NCBI GenBank assembly: GCA_964651705.1
Contig: CAZYWZ010000023.1
Location: forward strand, 1 to 64,000
Source of the DNA: JADLBR01 sp964651705
GTDB lineage: Bacteria > Verrucomicrobiota > Verrucomicrobiia > JADLBR01
Reading direction: 5' to 3'
DNA: 64,000 bases
The position numbers were made by a program, and so were the translations under genes. Below, piece after piece: positions 52,692 to 61,900 of the stretch (positions are counted from its first letter, which is position 1; every line of letters starts with the position of its first letter). The notes beneath the pieces are model-generated. The model was given only the letters and a program-made list of their open reading frames with translations, was not told the origin of the DNA and ran no database searches.

Positions 52692-54269
52692 CTATTGTCT
52701 CTTGGCCTTCCCCTTCTTTCCGGGGCCTCCAGATCTGGCGGCCGGGGCCAGCGACTCGGGCGGATCCTGAGCCGGGACCTTTAGCTCGGCCCGCAGCCGG
52801 TCGAGTTCGGCGTGCAGCGCCTCCCTGGCTTCCGCGTGAGCCGGATCGTCATAGACATTCCTGAGTTCCTTCGGGTCCCCCTCACGATCGATGAGTGACC
52901 AGTAATTCATCTCGGGCTCATAGAAGTGGAAGAGCTTATACCGGTCGGTGACGACGCCGTAGTGCTTGCGCACGCTGTGGGGACCGGGAAATTCGTAGTA
53001 GTGGTAGTAGAAGCTCGTGCGCCAATCGGCCGGATTCTCGCCGCGCAGCAGTGGCACCAGGCTCCGGCCCTGCATATCGCCCGGGACCGCCTGCCCCGCG
53101 GCGTCGAGGAATGTCTCCGGAAAATCGAGGACCGAGACCATGCTGGCGTTCCGGCCGCCCGGCTTCGTCACCCCGGGCCAGCGCGCCAGCAGGGGCGTCG
53201 TCAGCGACTCCTCGTAGATCCAGCGCTTGTCGAACCAGCCGTGCTCGCCCAGGTAGAATCCCTGATCGGATGAGTACATGACGAGCGTGTCCTTCGCCAA
53301 GCCCTCGGCATCGAGGAAGTCCAGCAGCCGCCCCACCCCCTCGTCGACCGCGAGGATCGTGCCGAGGTAGTCGTGCATGTAGCGCTGGTAGCGCCAGCGG
53401 ACCAGATCCTTGCCCGAGAGATTGGCGGCGAGAAACTTCTCGTTCCGCGGCCCGTAGTAGGCGTCCCAGGCCTTGCGCTGGGTCGCGTTCAGATACGGCG
53501 GCGCCGCCAGCTTCGCGTCCCTCTCGTTGAATGTCTTTTCCAGCGTCATGTCCTGCTCGCGCTCCGCCCTGCCGCGGCCCGCGTAGTCATCGAAGAGCGT
53601 GTCCGGTTCGGGGAACTCCCGATCCCCATTCCAGCCCAAGTGCCGGAGGGCCGGCGCCCACTCGCGGTGCGGCGCCTTGTGCTGGCACATGAGCATGAAC
53701 GGTTTTGTCTCATCGCGGGCCTTCAGCCACTCGATGGCGATATCCGTGATTATGTCGGTGGTGTATCCCTCGTGCGTCACCTTCTCCCCATCCCGGATCA
53801 TCGGCGGGTTATAATAAATGCCTTGGCCCGGGAGGATGTGCCAATGATCGAAGCCGACGGGATCGCTCTCGAGGTGCCACTTGCCGATGACCGCGGTCCG
53901 ATAGCCCGCCGCCTGCAGCAGTTTGGGAAAGGTCTGCTGCGCCCCGTCGAACCGATTGCCATTCCGAAAGAAGCCGTTGATGTGGCTATATTTCCCCGTC
54001 TGGATGACGGCGCGGCTGGGCCCACAGATCGAGTTTGGCACGAGGCACCGCTCGAACAGCACGCCCTCTTTCGCCAGCCGGTCGATGTTCGGGGTCTGGA
54101 CCAGCTTGAGCGGGTGAGCATAGGCGCTGATCGCCTGCGACGCGTGATCATCGGCAAAGATGAACAGGATATTCGGGGGCCTCGTCTCCCCCGCGGCCCG
54201 GGTGAATACGGCGGCGAGCAGGATCACTCCCAGCGCCGCGGCTTTCGCAAAGGTGGATGCAGCTCTCAT
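52692..54269 (-). CDS. secreted sulfatase (CGPSR) with lysine-rich tail
   Basis: 525 residues. Signal peptide about 7-26; DD at 40-41 (FADDHASQAISAYAHP); C82-G-P-S-R86 AVIQTGKYSHINGF; GKWHLES; late motif YSSDQGFYLGEHGWFDKRW with Asp-Gln in place of Asp-Asn/His. Ends PGKKGKAKRQ. I chose ATG 54269 because the signal peptide starts there behind a GGAGAGG ribosome binding site. Downstream of the DUF1080-like gene in the operon. Confidence 0.92.
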   Translation of the reverse strand: MRAASTFAKAAALGVILLAAVFTRAAGETRPPNILFIFADDHASQAISAYAHPLKLVQTPNIDRLAKEGVLFERCLVPNSICGPSRAVIQTGKYSHINGFFRNGNRFDGAQQTFPKLLQAAGYRTAVIGKWHLESDPVGFDHWHILPGQGIYYNPPMIRDGEKVTHEGYTTDIITDIAIEWLKARDETKPFMLMCQHKAPHREWAPALRHLGWNGDREFPEPDTLFDDYAGRGRAEREQDMTLEKTFNERDAKLAAPPYLNATQRKAWDAYYGPRNEKFLAANLSGKDLVRWRYQRYMHDYLGTILAVDEGVGRLLDFLDAEGLAKDTLVMYSSDQGFYLGEHGWFDKRWIYEESLTTPLLARWPGVTKPGGRNASMVSVLDFPETFLDAAGQAVPGDMQGRSLVPLLRGENPADWRTSFYYHYYEFPGPHSVRKHYGVVTDRYKLFHFYEPEMNYWSLIDREGDPKELRNVYDDPAHAEAREALHAELDRLRAELKVPAQDPPESLAPAARSGGPGKKGKAKRQ

Positions 54270-54312
54270 GATATTCCTCTCCTTCCAATAGCACTCTGCC
54301 GGGCGCCCGACA

Positions 54313-54999
54313 CTACTGCCCTTCCCAAAGCCTGATGTGGTCGATCTGACACGTGCCGCCATCGATGGCCTTGAAGTCGATCTGCGCCTGCCCGGCCATG
54401 TCGATGTTCTCGCTCTCGAATAAGTGCTTCTTCCCATCGATCTTGAGCAGGATCCTTCCCTTCTTCAACTCGATCACCACGTCGTGCCACTCGTTGAGCG
54501 TGAACAGCGGCCCCTTCACTTCCAGGGTCTCGACGTCTCTTTTGATCGCAAGCGTCGTCGCCTTCTCGCCGAAGGTCAGCGTGTGGATGTGGTGCCCTAG
54601 GTCAAAGAGCGGAAAGCCGCGCTGGTAGGCCTTCGCATCATACCGCACCCGCATGGCGCAGACGAAGTTCTCGGGCACCTTCTTGAGCCAGATCACCGGC
54701 TTGAACCCGGCGTGGGCCCGGTCGCCGCTGGCCACCTTCTTCTCCTGAAATTCCTTCGATGACGGACCGCCGGTCAGGACCCCGTCCTTTATCTCCCAGG
54801 TGGTGTTCTGCCGGACCTCCCAAAACTCCGAGTTGAGCGTCCCATCGAAGGCGTCCTCGTACACGAGCTTCGTGCGAAAGAACAACTCCGACCTGTATGC
54901 GGGCAGTCCCTCCGCCCGAAGCGGCGCATTCCAACAGAGGCATGACATGGCAACCGGCACGGCAAGAAGACGGACATGGTTTTTCATGAGCGGGCTCAT
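54313..54999 (-). CDS. secreted DUF1080-like (concanavalin-fold) protein
   Basis: 228 residues. Signal peptide in the first about 30 (VRLLAVPVAMSCLCWNAPLR), then a jelly-roll domain of the DUF1080/3-keto-disaccharide hydrolase type: VYEDAFDGTLNSEFWEVRQN, TWEIKDGVLTGG, FTLNEWHDVVIELKKGRILL and closing IDHIRLWEGQ. Some DUF1080 proteins hydrolyse 3-keto-glycosides, others only bind sugars. ATG 54987 (MKNH) is an alternative start. It lies 15 nt after the PPC gene and ahead of two sulfatases, in one operon. Confidence 0.82.
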   Translation of the reverse strand: MSPLMKNHVRLLAVPVAMSCLCWNAPLRAEGLPAYRSELFFRTKLVYEDAFDGTLNSEFWEVRQNTTWEIKDGVLTGGPSSKEFQEKKVASGDRAHAGFKPVIWLKKVPENFVCAMRVRYDAKAYQRGFPLFDLGHHIHTLTFGEKATTLAIKRDVETLEVKGPLFTLNEWHDVVIELKKGRILLKIDGKKHLFESENIDMAGQAQIDFKAIDGGTCQIDHIRLWEGQ

Positions 55000-55014
55000 G
55001 GGTAGATCCGGCCG

Positions 55015-57396
55015 CTATCGGATCAGCCTGGCCTCGATGTTCGCGACCTGGCGATTGGCGAACTCATCCGTCAGGAGCCACAGCTGGTAGAGGCCATCGA
55101 TCTGCTTCAGGTACCAGTCGACCGAGCTTTTCGTCAAATCGCGCTTGGCATCCTTCGGCCGGTCCTCGTCGCGGATATCCGGCCGCACGCGATCGGCCGG
55201 CGGCTGGTAGGCCGGGTTGAAGACCAGGGCCGGCAGGTCGTTGGCGGGCAACAGGTGGCGCCACAGGAAGGCCTGCATCCTATCTTCGGACGGGACAGCC
55301 TCGCGGACGATCTCTTGCTCCCCGACCTTCGCGCTGCCGACGACCGCGAGGTTGACGGGCTTCTCCATCTCCGACAGGGTCGATTTCAGGGTCAGGCCGA
55401 TCGCCTCCTGTTTTGCGGCCAGCGTGGCGCCGGGAGATTCGAGCCCGGCGGGCAGGTCCTTGAATCGGAGCTGGATCGGTCCATCGAAGCCGTCCTTTCG
55501 GATGGCGAAGACCGTCGCGTTCGCCGACTTCGCCCCCGCGATCACGATTCGTGATGGGATGAGCCGCAGCTCGAAGTCCGGCCTCGGCTGACTGATCCGG
55601 AGCCGGTAGGCATACTCCTTGCCCGCGTGCCTACGGGTATCTCCCAAATGGACATAATACTTCCCGTCGGCGGGCAGCTTGACCATGAGATAGGAATCGG
55701 CGTGGTCGGTGTTCTCTCCCGATGCCGCATCGTAATAATCGTCGTTCAGCGCGATGACCTTGCCATCGGGGCCGGTCACCTTGAGGAAGGAATCGAACGG
55801 CGATCCGAGGCGGCGCGCGGTCACCTCCGCGACGAGAGTCTCACCCGCCTTCCCCTCCACCCCGAAGACATCCCAATCCCCGGGCCGATCCGACCGACCG
55901 TTGATTATCATGGGCAGGCTGACTCTCTGGGCCTTGGATGGCACGTCATTGGATTCCTTGTCCATGCATTCCGGCAGCGTGTCTAGGACGAACGGCACCT
56001 CGTTGGAAATGACCTCCCCGTTGCTCGCCACGATCCGGTGGCGTCCGGGCTTTGCGTCGTTGGGTGGTGCCGCCAGCGTGGTCTTCTCCAAATTCCAGCC
56101 GCTCATCTCGATCTTGACCGGCTCTCCCGCCCGCCCCCCCAGGGGGAAGATGCCGCTCAAGAAAGGTGCCTCGGAGACCGTGACCCGGTACACGAAGCTC
56201 TCCCGACCCCGGAACAGCGCCTCGTTGATAGTCAGCACATACTCGCCATCCGCGGGGACTTCGAAGAACAGGACGGGGTCCGGGTCGAAGCGGAAATCGT
56301 CGTTGTAGGCCAGCTCGTTACCCTTCGCATCGCGCAGCGTCAACACGGCCTGAAACCATCCGGGGACGCCGTCGGCAACGTAGGGGGACAACTGTCTGGC
56401 CTTGGCCACGATGACCAGGCGCTGGCCCTTCATGGCAGTGAATCGATACCGGTTGACCTCTCCGGCGCCGATCTGGCCATTCATCGTGCACGGCACCGTG
56501 ATCTGTACCTCCTCCTCCTCCGGCGGCCGCTTCCGCTGGGCCAGATGCTCCTTGCCCAGCACCTGCTTCTGGCAGGTCTTCATCGGTTTCCGCGCGACTT
56601 CAGGGTCCTGGCCGACGAAAAATGGCAGCGGGTTGGACACCCCTTTCTTGCTAATAACCCGGATCTCGCGCGCTCCGGGCCTCGCGTCGGGGGCCACCGT
56701 CACCTCGGCAAACACGAGCTCGCAATGGGCCGGCACCGCAGGATTCCGCTCGTCCTCCGCAAAGATCCTCTCGATCCGATCGATCAGTTTCGCCTTGGCC
56801 GCCTCCTGCTCGGACTTCGGGGCCTCCTCCTTCGCCTCGCCCGCCTTTAGCTCCTTCGCGTTTTCCAGGGACGCGTTGCAGTCCCTGCAGACGGTGGTGC
56901 CCAACGGGTTGAGGCGTCCGCAGGCGGGGCACATCACCCCCTCGACCTTCGGCGGCTCGATGCGCTCGGGCAACTCGAGAAACGCCATCTTGGCGACCAT
57001 GGTCTCGTTGACCACCGTCTCCTTCTTCTTCAGCTCGTTGAGCTGCTGCCGCAGGAGATCCAGCTCCTGATTGTTCAGCACCCGATAATAATCGACGAGC
57101 CGGACCGAGACTCCCTCGCCCGTCACGACCACTTCGCTGGGTTCGAGAAGCCCCTGCCCGCCCAGCCGGATCTGGAAAGTCGAACCCTGCTGCCCGCCCG
57201 CCGGATAGACGTAGCCGATGTACTGGTTCTGCGCCCGGCCCGCGGACGCCCCCGCCAGCAGCAGGCCCAGGACCACAGATCTAACGACAGGGCGCAAGGC
57301 GCGCGGGGCCGCGGGAACCCCCAAGGCTGACTCGAAAATACGGCGCAACTCCAACGCGTCGGCCACGGCCGGCCACCCCACAGGCAATCTACTCAT
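55015..57396 (-). CDS. secreted PPC-domain protein with embedded zinc ribbon
   Basis: 793 residues. Signal-like segment RSVVLGLLLAGASAGRAQ at about 39-56 after a long N-terminal stretch. YVYPAGGQQGSTFQIRLGG opens an IPT/TIG-like module. A charged helix (NNQELDLLRQQLNELKKK) leads into C156-P-A-C159...C170-R-D-C173, a zinc ribbon. Two bacterial pre-peptidase C-terminal (PPC) domains follow, one about 295-400 (VNRYRFTAMKGQRLVIVAKA) and one about 500-600 (DWDVFGVEGKAGETLVAEVT). Such proteins accompany DUF1501/DUF1553 genes in PVC genomes; role unknown. ATG 57396 is favoured over 57402 by spacing from GGAG. 21 nt after the DUF1501 gene. Confidence 0.85.
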   Translation of the reverse strand: MSRLPVGWPAVADALELRRIFESALGVPAAPRALRPVVRSVVLGLLLAGASAGRAQNQYIGYVYPAGGQQGSTFQIRLGGQGLLEPSEVVVTGEGVSVRLVDYYRVLNNQELDLLRQQLNELKKKETVVNETMVAKMAFLELPERIEPPKVEGVMCPACGRLNPLGTTVCRDCNASLENAKELKAGEAKEEAPKSEQEAAKAKLIDRIERIFAEDERNPAVPAHCELVFAEVTVAPDARPGAREIRVISKKGVSNPLPFFVGQDPEVARKPMKTCQKQVLGKEHLAQRKRPPEEEEVQITVPCTMNGQIGAGEVNRYRFTAMKGQRLVIVAKARQLSPYVADGVPGWFQAVLTLRDAKGNELAYNDDFRFDPDPVLFFEVPADGEYVLTINEALFRGRESFVYRVTVSEAPFLSGIFPLGGRAGEPVKIEMSGWNLEKTTLAAPPNDAKPGRHRIVASNGEVISNEVPFVLDTLPECMDKESNDVPSKAQRVSLPMIINGRSDRPGDWDVFGVEGKAGETLVAEVTARRLGSPFDSFLKVTGPDGKVIALNDDYYDAASGENTDHADSYLMVKLPADGKYYVHLGDTRRHAGKEYAYRLRISQPRPDFELRLIPSRIVIAGAKSANATVFAIRKDGFDGPIQLRFKDLPAGLESPGATLAAKQEAIGLTLKSTLSEMEKPVNLAVVGSAKVGEQEIVREAVPSEDRMQAFLWRHLLPANDLPALVFNPAYQPPADRVRPDIRDEDRPKDAKRDLTKSSVDWYLKQIDGLYQLWLLTDEFANRQVANIEARLIR

Positions 57397-57417
57397 GGGC
57401 ATCTCCTTTTCCCGCGG

Positions 57418-58821
57418 TCACATGATCTCTCTCAGGAGCCCGGCCGACTTCATCCCCTCGTTCTGCGCGTCCAGGACACGGGCATCGAGCCCCAGGGGGT
57501 TCGGCAGCGTGGCGTTGGCGTCGATCCCGGCCAACTGATAGAAGCTGCCCAAGAGGTCCGCCGGATAGACGGGCCGGTCCTTGACCTCCTCTCCTTTGGC
57601 GTCCGAGGAACCAACGACGCGACCACCCTTGAATCCGCCACCCGCGACGAGCACGGTGAAGACCTTCCCGTAGTGATGGCGGCCGCCGTTCCACGGCGGT
57701 TCCCAAGAGACCTTCGGCGACCGGCCGAACTCCCCGGTGCACCAGACCAGCGTGCTCTCCAGCAGTCCCCTCTCCCTCAGGTCAGCGAGCAGCGTCGCCA
57801 GGCCCTGGTCGAGCCAGGGGCACTGCCGCTTCATCGTCGCAAAGTGGTTGGAGTGCGTGTCCCAGCCACCGGGGAAGCTGATGGTGACATACGGCACGCC
57901 CGCCTCGACCATCCGCCGGGCCGCGAGGCACTCCTGCCCGAAGGTATTCCGCCCGTAGCGATCCCGGATCACCTTGGACTCGTTGTCGAGATTGAATACC
58001 TCCTTCCCCTTGCCCAGGATCAGGCCGTAGGCCTTCTGCCTCGCCGCCTCGGCCTCGGCAACCTCCGGCACCTCCGAGAGCCCGTAACCCATGGTGTTGA
58101 TCTTGTCCACCAACTCGCGGCGGGCCCTCTGGCGGTTGTCATCGATCCCGCGATTGACGATCCCCTGCACCTCGAAGCGGTCCGCGTTGGGATCGCCCCC
58201 CGTCGCGAACGGCTTGTACGCCGGGCCCAGGAAACCCTCCTCAGAAAAGCGTCCGGCCGCCTGCGTCATCACGATGTACGGCGGGAGCAACCCTTTGTAT
58301 TCCTCCCTCTTGAAGTAGGTGAATATGGCGCCCACGCTCGGGTAGGCGAGTTGCCCGCCGGGCTTGTGGCCCGTCTGCATCAGGTAGGCCGCCGTCTCGT
58401 GGCCATCGATGCCGTGGGTCATGCTGCGTATCAAGGAGTACTTGTCCGCCTGCTTCGCCAGGTTCGGAAACAGCGAGCTGATCTGGATCCCATCGACGTT
58501 TGTCGGGATGAATTTGTCGAATTCCCCGAGGTAATCGTAGCCGGTGCCCGGCTTCGGGTCCCACGTGTCATTGTGCGACATCCCGCCCCACAGGAAGACC
58601 TGGATGACCGACTTGATCTTGCCCTTGGGCAACGGCTTCGCCGCCGCGTCCGGCACCGCCTTCGGTTCGCCGCCCGCGGGCGCCGCCTTGGGATCCTCCG
58701 CCAACGCCCGGAAACCCAGCCCGCCAGCGGCGACCATTCCCGCCGCGCCCAAGACGCCCCTCCGCACGGCCTCGCGCCGCGAGATGTTCCCTCGACCCTC
58801 TGGACCTTGCCCTGCGCTCAT
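57418..58821 (-). CDS. DUF1501-family protein, Tat-exported
   Basis: 467 residues. Twin-arginine-like signal (NISRREAVRRGVLGAAGMV, RR at 15-16). DUF1501 is distantly related to the alkaline phosphatase/sulfatase superfamily: MTHGIDGHETAAYLMQTGHKPGGQLAYPSVG, TISFPGGWDTHSNHF, LVWCTGEFGRSPKVS and GRHHYGKVFTVLVAGGGFKGG. It almost always occurs with DUF1549/DUF1553 genes, as here (87 nt downstream). Catalytic role not established. ATG 58821 lies behind AAGGAG. Confidence 0.9.
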   Translation of the reverse strand: MSAGQGPEGRGNISRREAVRRGVLGAAGMVAAGGLGFRALAEDPKAAPAGGEPKAVPDAAAKPLPKGKIKSVIQVFLWGGMSHNDTWDPKPGTGYDYLGEFDKFIPTNVDGIQISSLFPNLAKQADKYSLIRSMTHGIDGHETAAYLMQTGHKPGGQLAYPSVGAIFTYFKREEYKGLLPPYIVMTQAAGRFSEEGFLGPAYKPFATGGDPNADRFEVQGIVNRGIDDNRQRARRELVDKINTMGYGLSEVPEVAEAEAARQKAYGLILGKGKEVFNLDNESKVIRDRYGRNTFGQECLAARRMVEAGVPYVTISFPGGWDTHSNHFATMKRQCPWLDQGLATLLADLRERGLLESTLVWCTGEFGRSPKVSWEPPWNGGRHHYGKVFTVLVAGGGFKGGRVVGSSDAKGEEVKDRPVYPADLLGSFYQLAGIDANATLPNPLGLDARVLDAQNEGMKSAGLLREIM

Positions 58822-58907
58822 AGCTTCCCTGCTCCTTTCTTGCCCGCCTGCCTCATCGTGCCAGAAACGAAACTTCCAAATATTATGCCCGACCGCCCGC
58901 CCCGCAA

Positions 58908-61900
58908 TCAATGCCTCAACAAAAATTCCGGGTTGTTGACCAGCGCCCAGGCGAGGTCGATCCAGACATCATTCCCTTTCGCCGCGCCGGTCTTGGCGTG
59001 CTCTTCTGCCGCCCGCACGTCGGCCTCCGTCGGGAACCGCGAGAGGATGGCGAGATAGAGCCTCTCGGCAATCTCCTCCGGTTTGCCGCCCGCGGAGATC
59101 AGCGCCGCGAGTTTCGGGCCTCCCTGAAGCTTCTGCTGGATGGTGGCCGAATTCAGCATATGCAGCCACTGCGGCGAGGCGAGTTCGCTCACGCGCTCGC
59201 TCTCCATCCCCGTGGCGCGCGTGGAGCGCCCGAACAGCGTCAGGAACGAACTCGTGACGCTGCCGTCGGCCAGGGCCACCGCGGGCATGTCCTCCGGAAT
59301 ATACGTGAACGGCTCCGGGACGGCGCTGGTGTACAGGTCAGATGTGCCGGTGATCTCGTTCAGGGCATCGATGAGCACCTCGGCCTCGACCCGGCGCAGG
59401 CGGTAGTTCGCAAAGGCCGCCACCGCCTCCGTACCCTTGGTCCTCGGCATCGAAGAGAACTGGTATGCCGTCGAGGTGAAAATCAGGCGCTTCAGGTGCC
59501 TCAGGTCGTAGCCGCTCGAGACCAACTCTTTCTCCAGATAGGCCAGAAGCTCGGGGATGGCGGGCGGGTTGTCCTCCCGGATGTCATCGGGCTCATGGAT
59601 GATGCCGCGACCCATGGCCCAGGCCCAGGTCCGATTGGCGATCGCCTTCGCGAACCACGGGTTCTCGGCGCGTATGAGCCAATCCGCGAACACCTCGCGC
59701 GGGTCGCGGTCTGGTGGGATGGTCGTCTTGGCGCCATCCGGAAACGTCGCCGCGAGCGGGGCGTTCTCGCTGAGCGGCTGCGCCAGCGCCTGGGGGATCT
59801 TGTTGGCGACGCTCACCGCCTTGGCGACGGCATCGACGCCCGGGGCGATGCTGCCAGGCACCGCGGTCGATTTCAGCGGGTCCCAGAACACGATCTCCTC
59901 CTTCCACTCGCTGGTGGGCTTGTAGCCGACCTGCGAGAAGAAGGCCGCCATGGAGGCCCGACGCTCATCGGGCCAGGACAGGACCCGCGTCCCCATCAGC
60001 GCCAATCCCACCGACGCGGCAATTCCCTCCGGGCTCCTGTCTTGGATCGCCCTGTAGAAGTTGACCGGCCCGACGCGGAAATTGCTGCCGCTGGAGGTGA
60101 GCAGTTCCCGGACGAACTTGTCGTACCGCGCGTTCTTGGCGATGGCCTCCCAGACCCAGCGATAATAGGCCTGCGCCGCGTTGGGCCAGAGTTTCACGGG
60201 AAACTCGGCCTTGATCCGCAAGATATCGCTCCATTTCATCGCCCAGTAGTCGACGTGCGCGGTCTGGCCGAGCAGCCGGTCGATCAGGGCGACGCGCTTG
60301 TTCTTGTCCGCGTCGCGGATGAACGCCTTCGCCTCATCCGCCGCCGGCAACTTGCCCGTCAGGTCCAGATAGGCGCGGCGGATGAATGCCGCATCGGTGC
60401 AGAGCGCCGGCTCGATGCCCGATGCCTTCAGCTTCGCGAAGATGATCTCGTCGATGCGGTTTCCCGGCTTCGGCGGATCGGGGCCCTCGAGGAGACCCGC
60501 GACGCGACCCTCGGCGATCAGCCGGTACAGCGCGGCCTTGGTCTCCTGGACCCTGGCGCGCTTTTCGTCGGAAACGTCCTGGGCGGCCAGATACGCCGCG
60601 CGCGTTCTCTCCGCCTCCGCCTTAAGCGGAGCGGCGGCGGCCTCCGCTTCCCCCGCCGCCTTCTCGTCCGCCACGTGGGTCTCCTTGGCCGACGCGACCC
60701 GCTTCCTGATGTTCGCGAGCGTCTCGTCCGTAGATACCTTCCGCTTCTCGGCACGGTCCAGCGCCTGCGCCGCGTTGTTGGCTTGAATCGTCGCCTGCTC
60801 CAGGGCCTTCTGTTTCGGGTCGAGCGCCGCCTTCGCCTCGTTGGCCGCCTTGCGCTTGGCGGCCGCTTCGGCCGTGGCCTGCTGGCTCGCCGCATCGAGT
60901 TGCAGGAGTTCCTTGGCCACCGCCCGGGCGCCCTCGTTCGCGGCGGCGCAGGCGGCGACCTGCTTCTTGGCGTTCGCCAACGCGTCGTCGGCCGCCTTCT
61001 TCTGCGCATCCGCACCCGTCACGACTCCCGCGGCCGCCGCGACCTGTTTCTGCGCCTCCTGCTGTTTCTGCTGGGCCTGGGAAAGCGCCGCCTTGGCCCC
61101 ATCGGCCACCTTGCGTTTGGCGGCGGCATCGTCGGCGGCCTGCTTTTTCTCCGCGTCTGACTTGGCGGCATCCGCCGCGACCTGTTTGGCCGTGGCATCT
61201 GCCGCCGCCGCCGCCTGTTCGGCCCCTTGAGCGGCTGCGGTCGCGGCACCCACCTGCTGGCTCGCGGCCGCCAGCGCCTCGTCGGCCTTCTTCTTTCCCG
61301 CCTGTGCCTCGGCCAACTTCTGCCCGGCGGCCGCGACCTGTGCCCCGGCCCCCTGCTCTCCCTGCTGCGCCTTGGCCAGCGCGGCCGCGGCATCCGCCGC
61401 CGCCTTGCGCTTGGCCGCGGCCTGGTCTGCCACCTGCCGCTTCTCCGCGGCCAGTCTCTCAGCGGCTTGGGCGGCCTGCTCCGCGGCCTCGGCGGCTGCC
61501 GCTGTGGCACCGGCCTGCTTCTTTACGCTGGCCATGGCGGAATCGAGCAACTTCTTCCGCGAGGCCGGACCCGCAAATTTCTCCGCGGCGGCGGCGGCCA
61601 ATTTCTGCGGTTCCTGCACCGCGGCCTGGGCCTGCGCCAGGGCCAACTTGGCCGCAGCGGCCGCCTTGCGCTTGGCCTCGGCATCGGCCCCCGCCTGCCG
61701 CACTTGCTCCTCGGAGCGAGCGGCACGCTCGGCCATCACCTTGGCCCTGGACTCGGCCGCCTGGGCCGCCTGCTCGGCCAACTGTTGCGCGCCGATGGCC
61801 GCCGCCAACTGTTTCTTCGCGTTGGCCGAGGCCTCGTCGGCCGCCTTCTTCTGGGCCTGGGCGTCGGTCAGGGTCTTCGCCGTGACGTTGGCGTGGCCCT

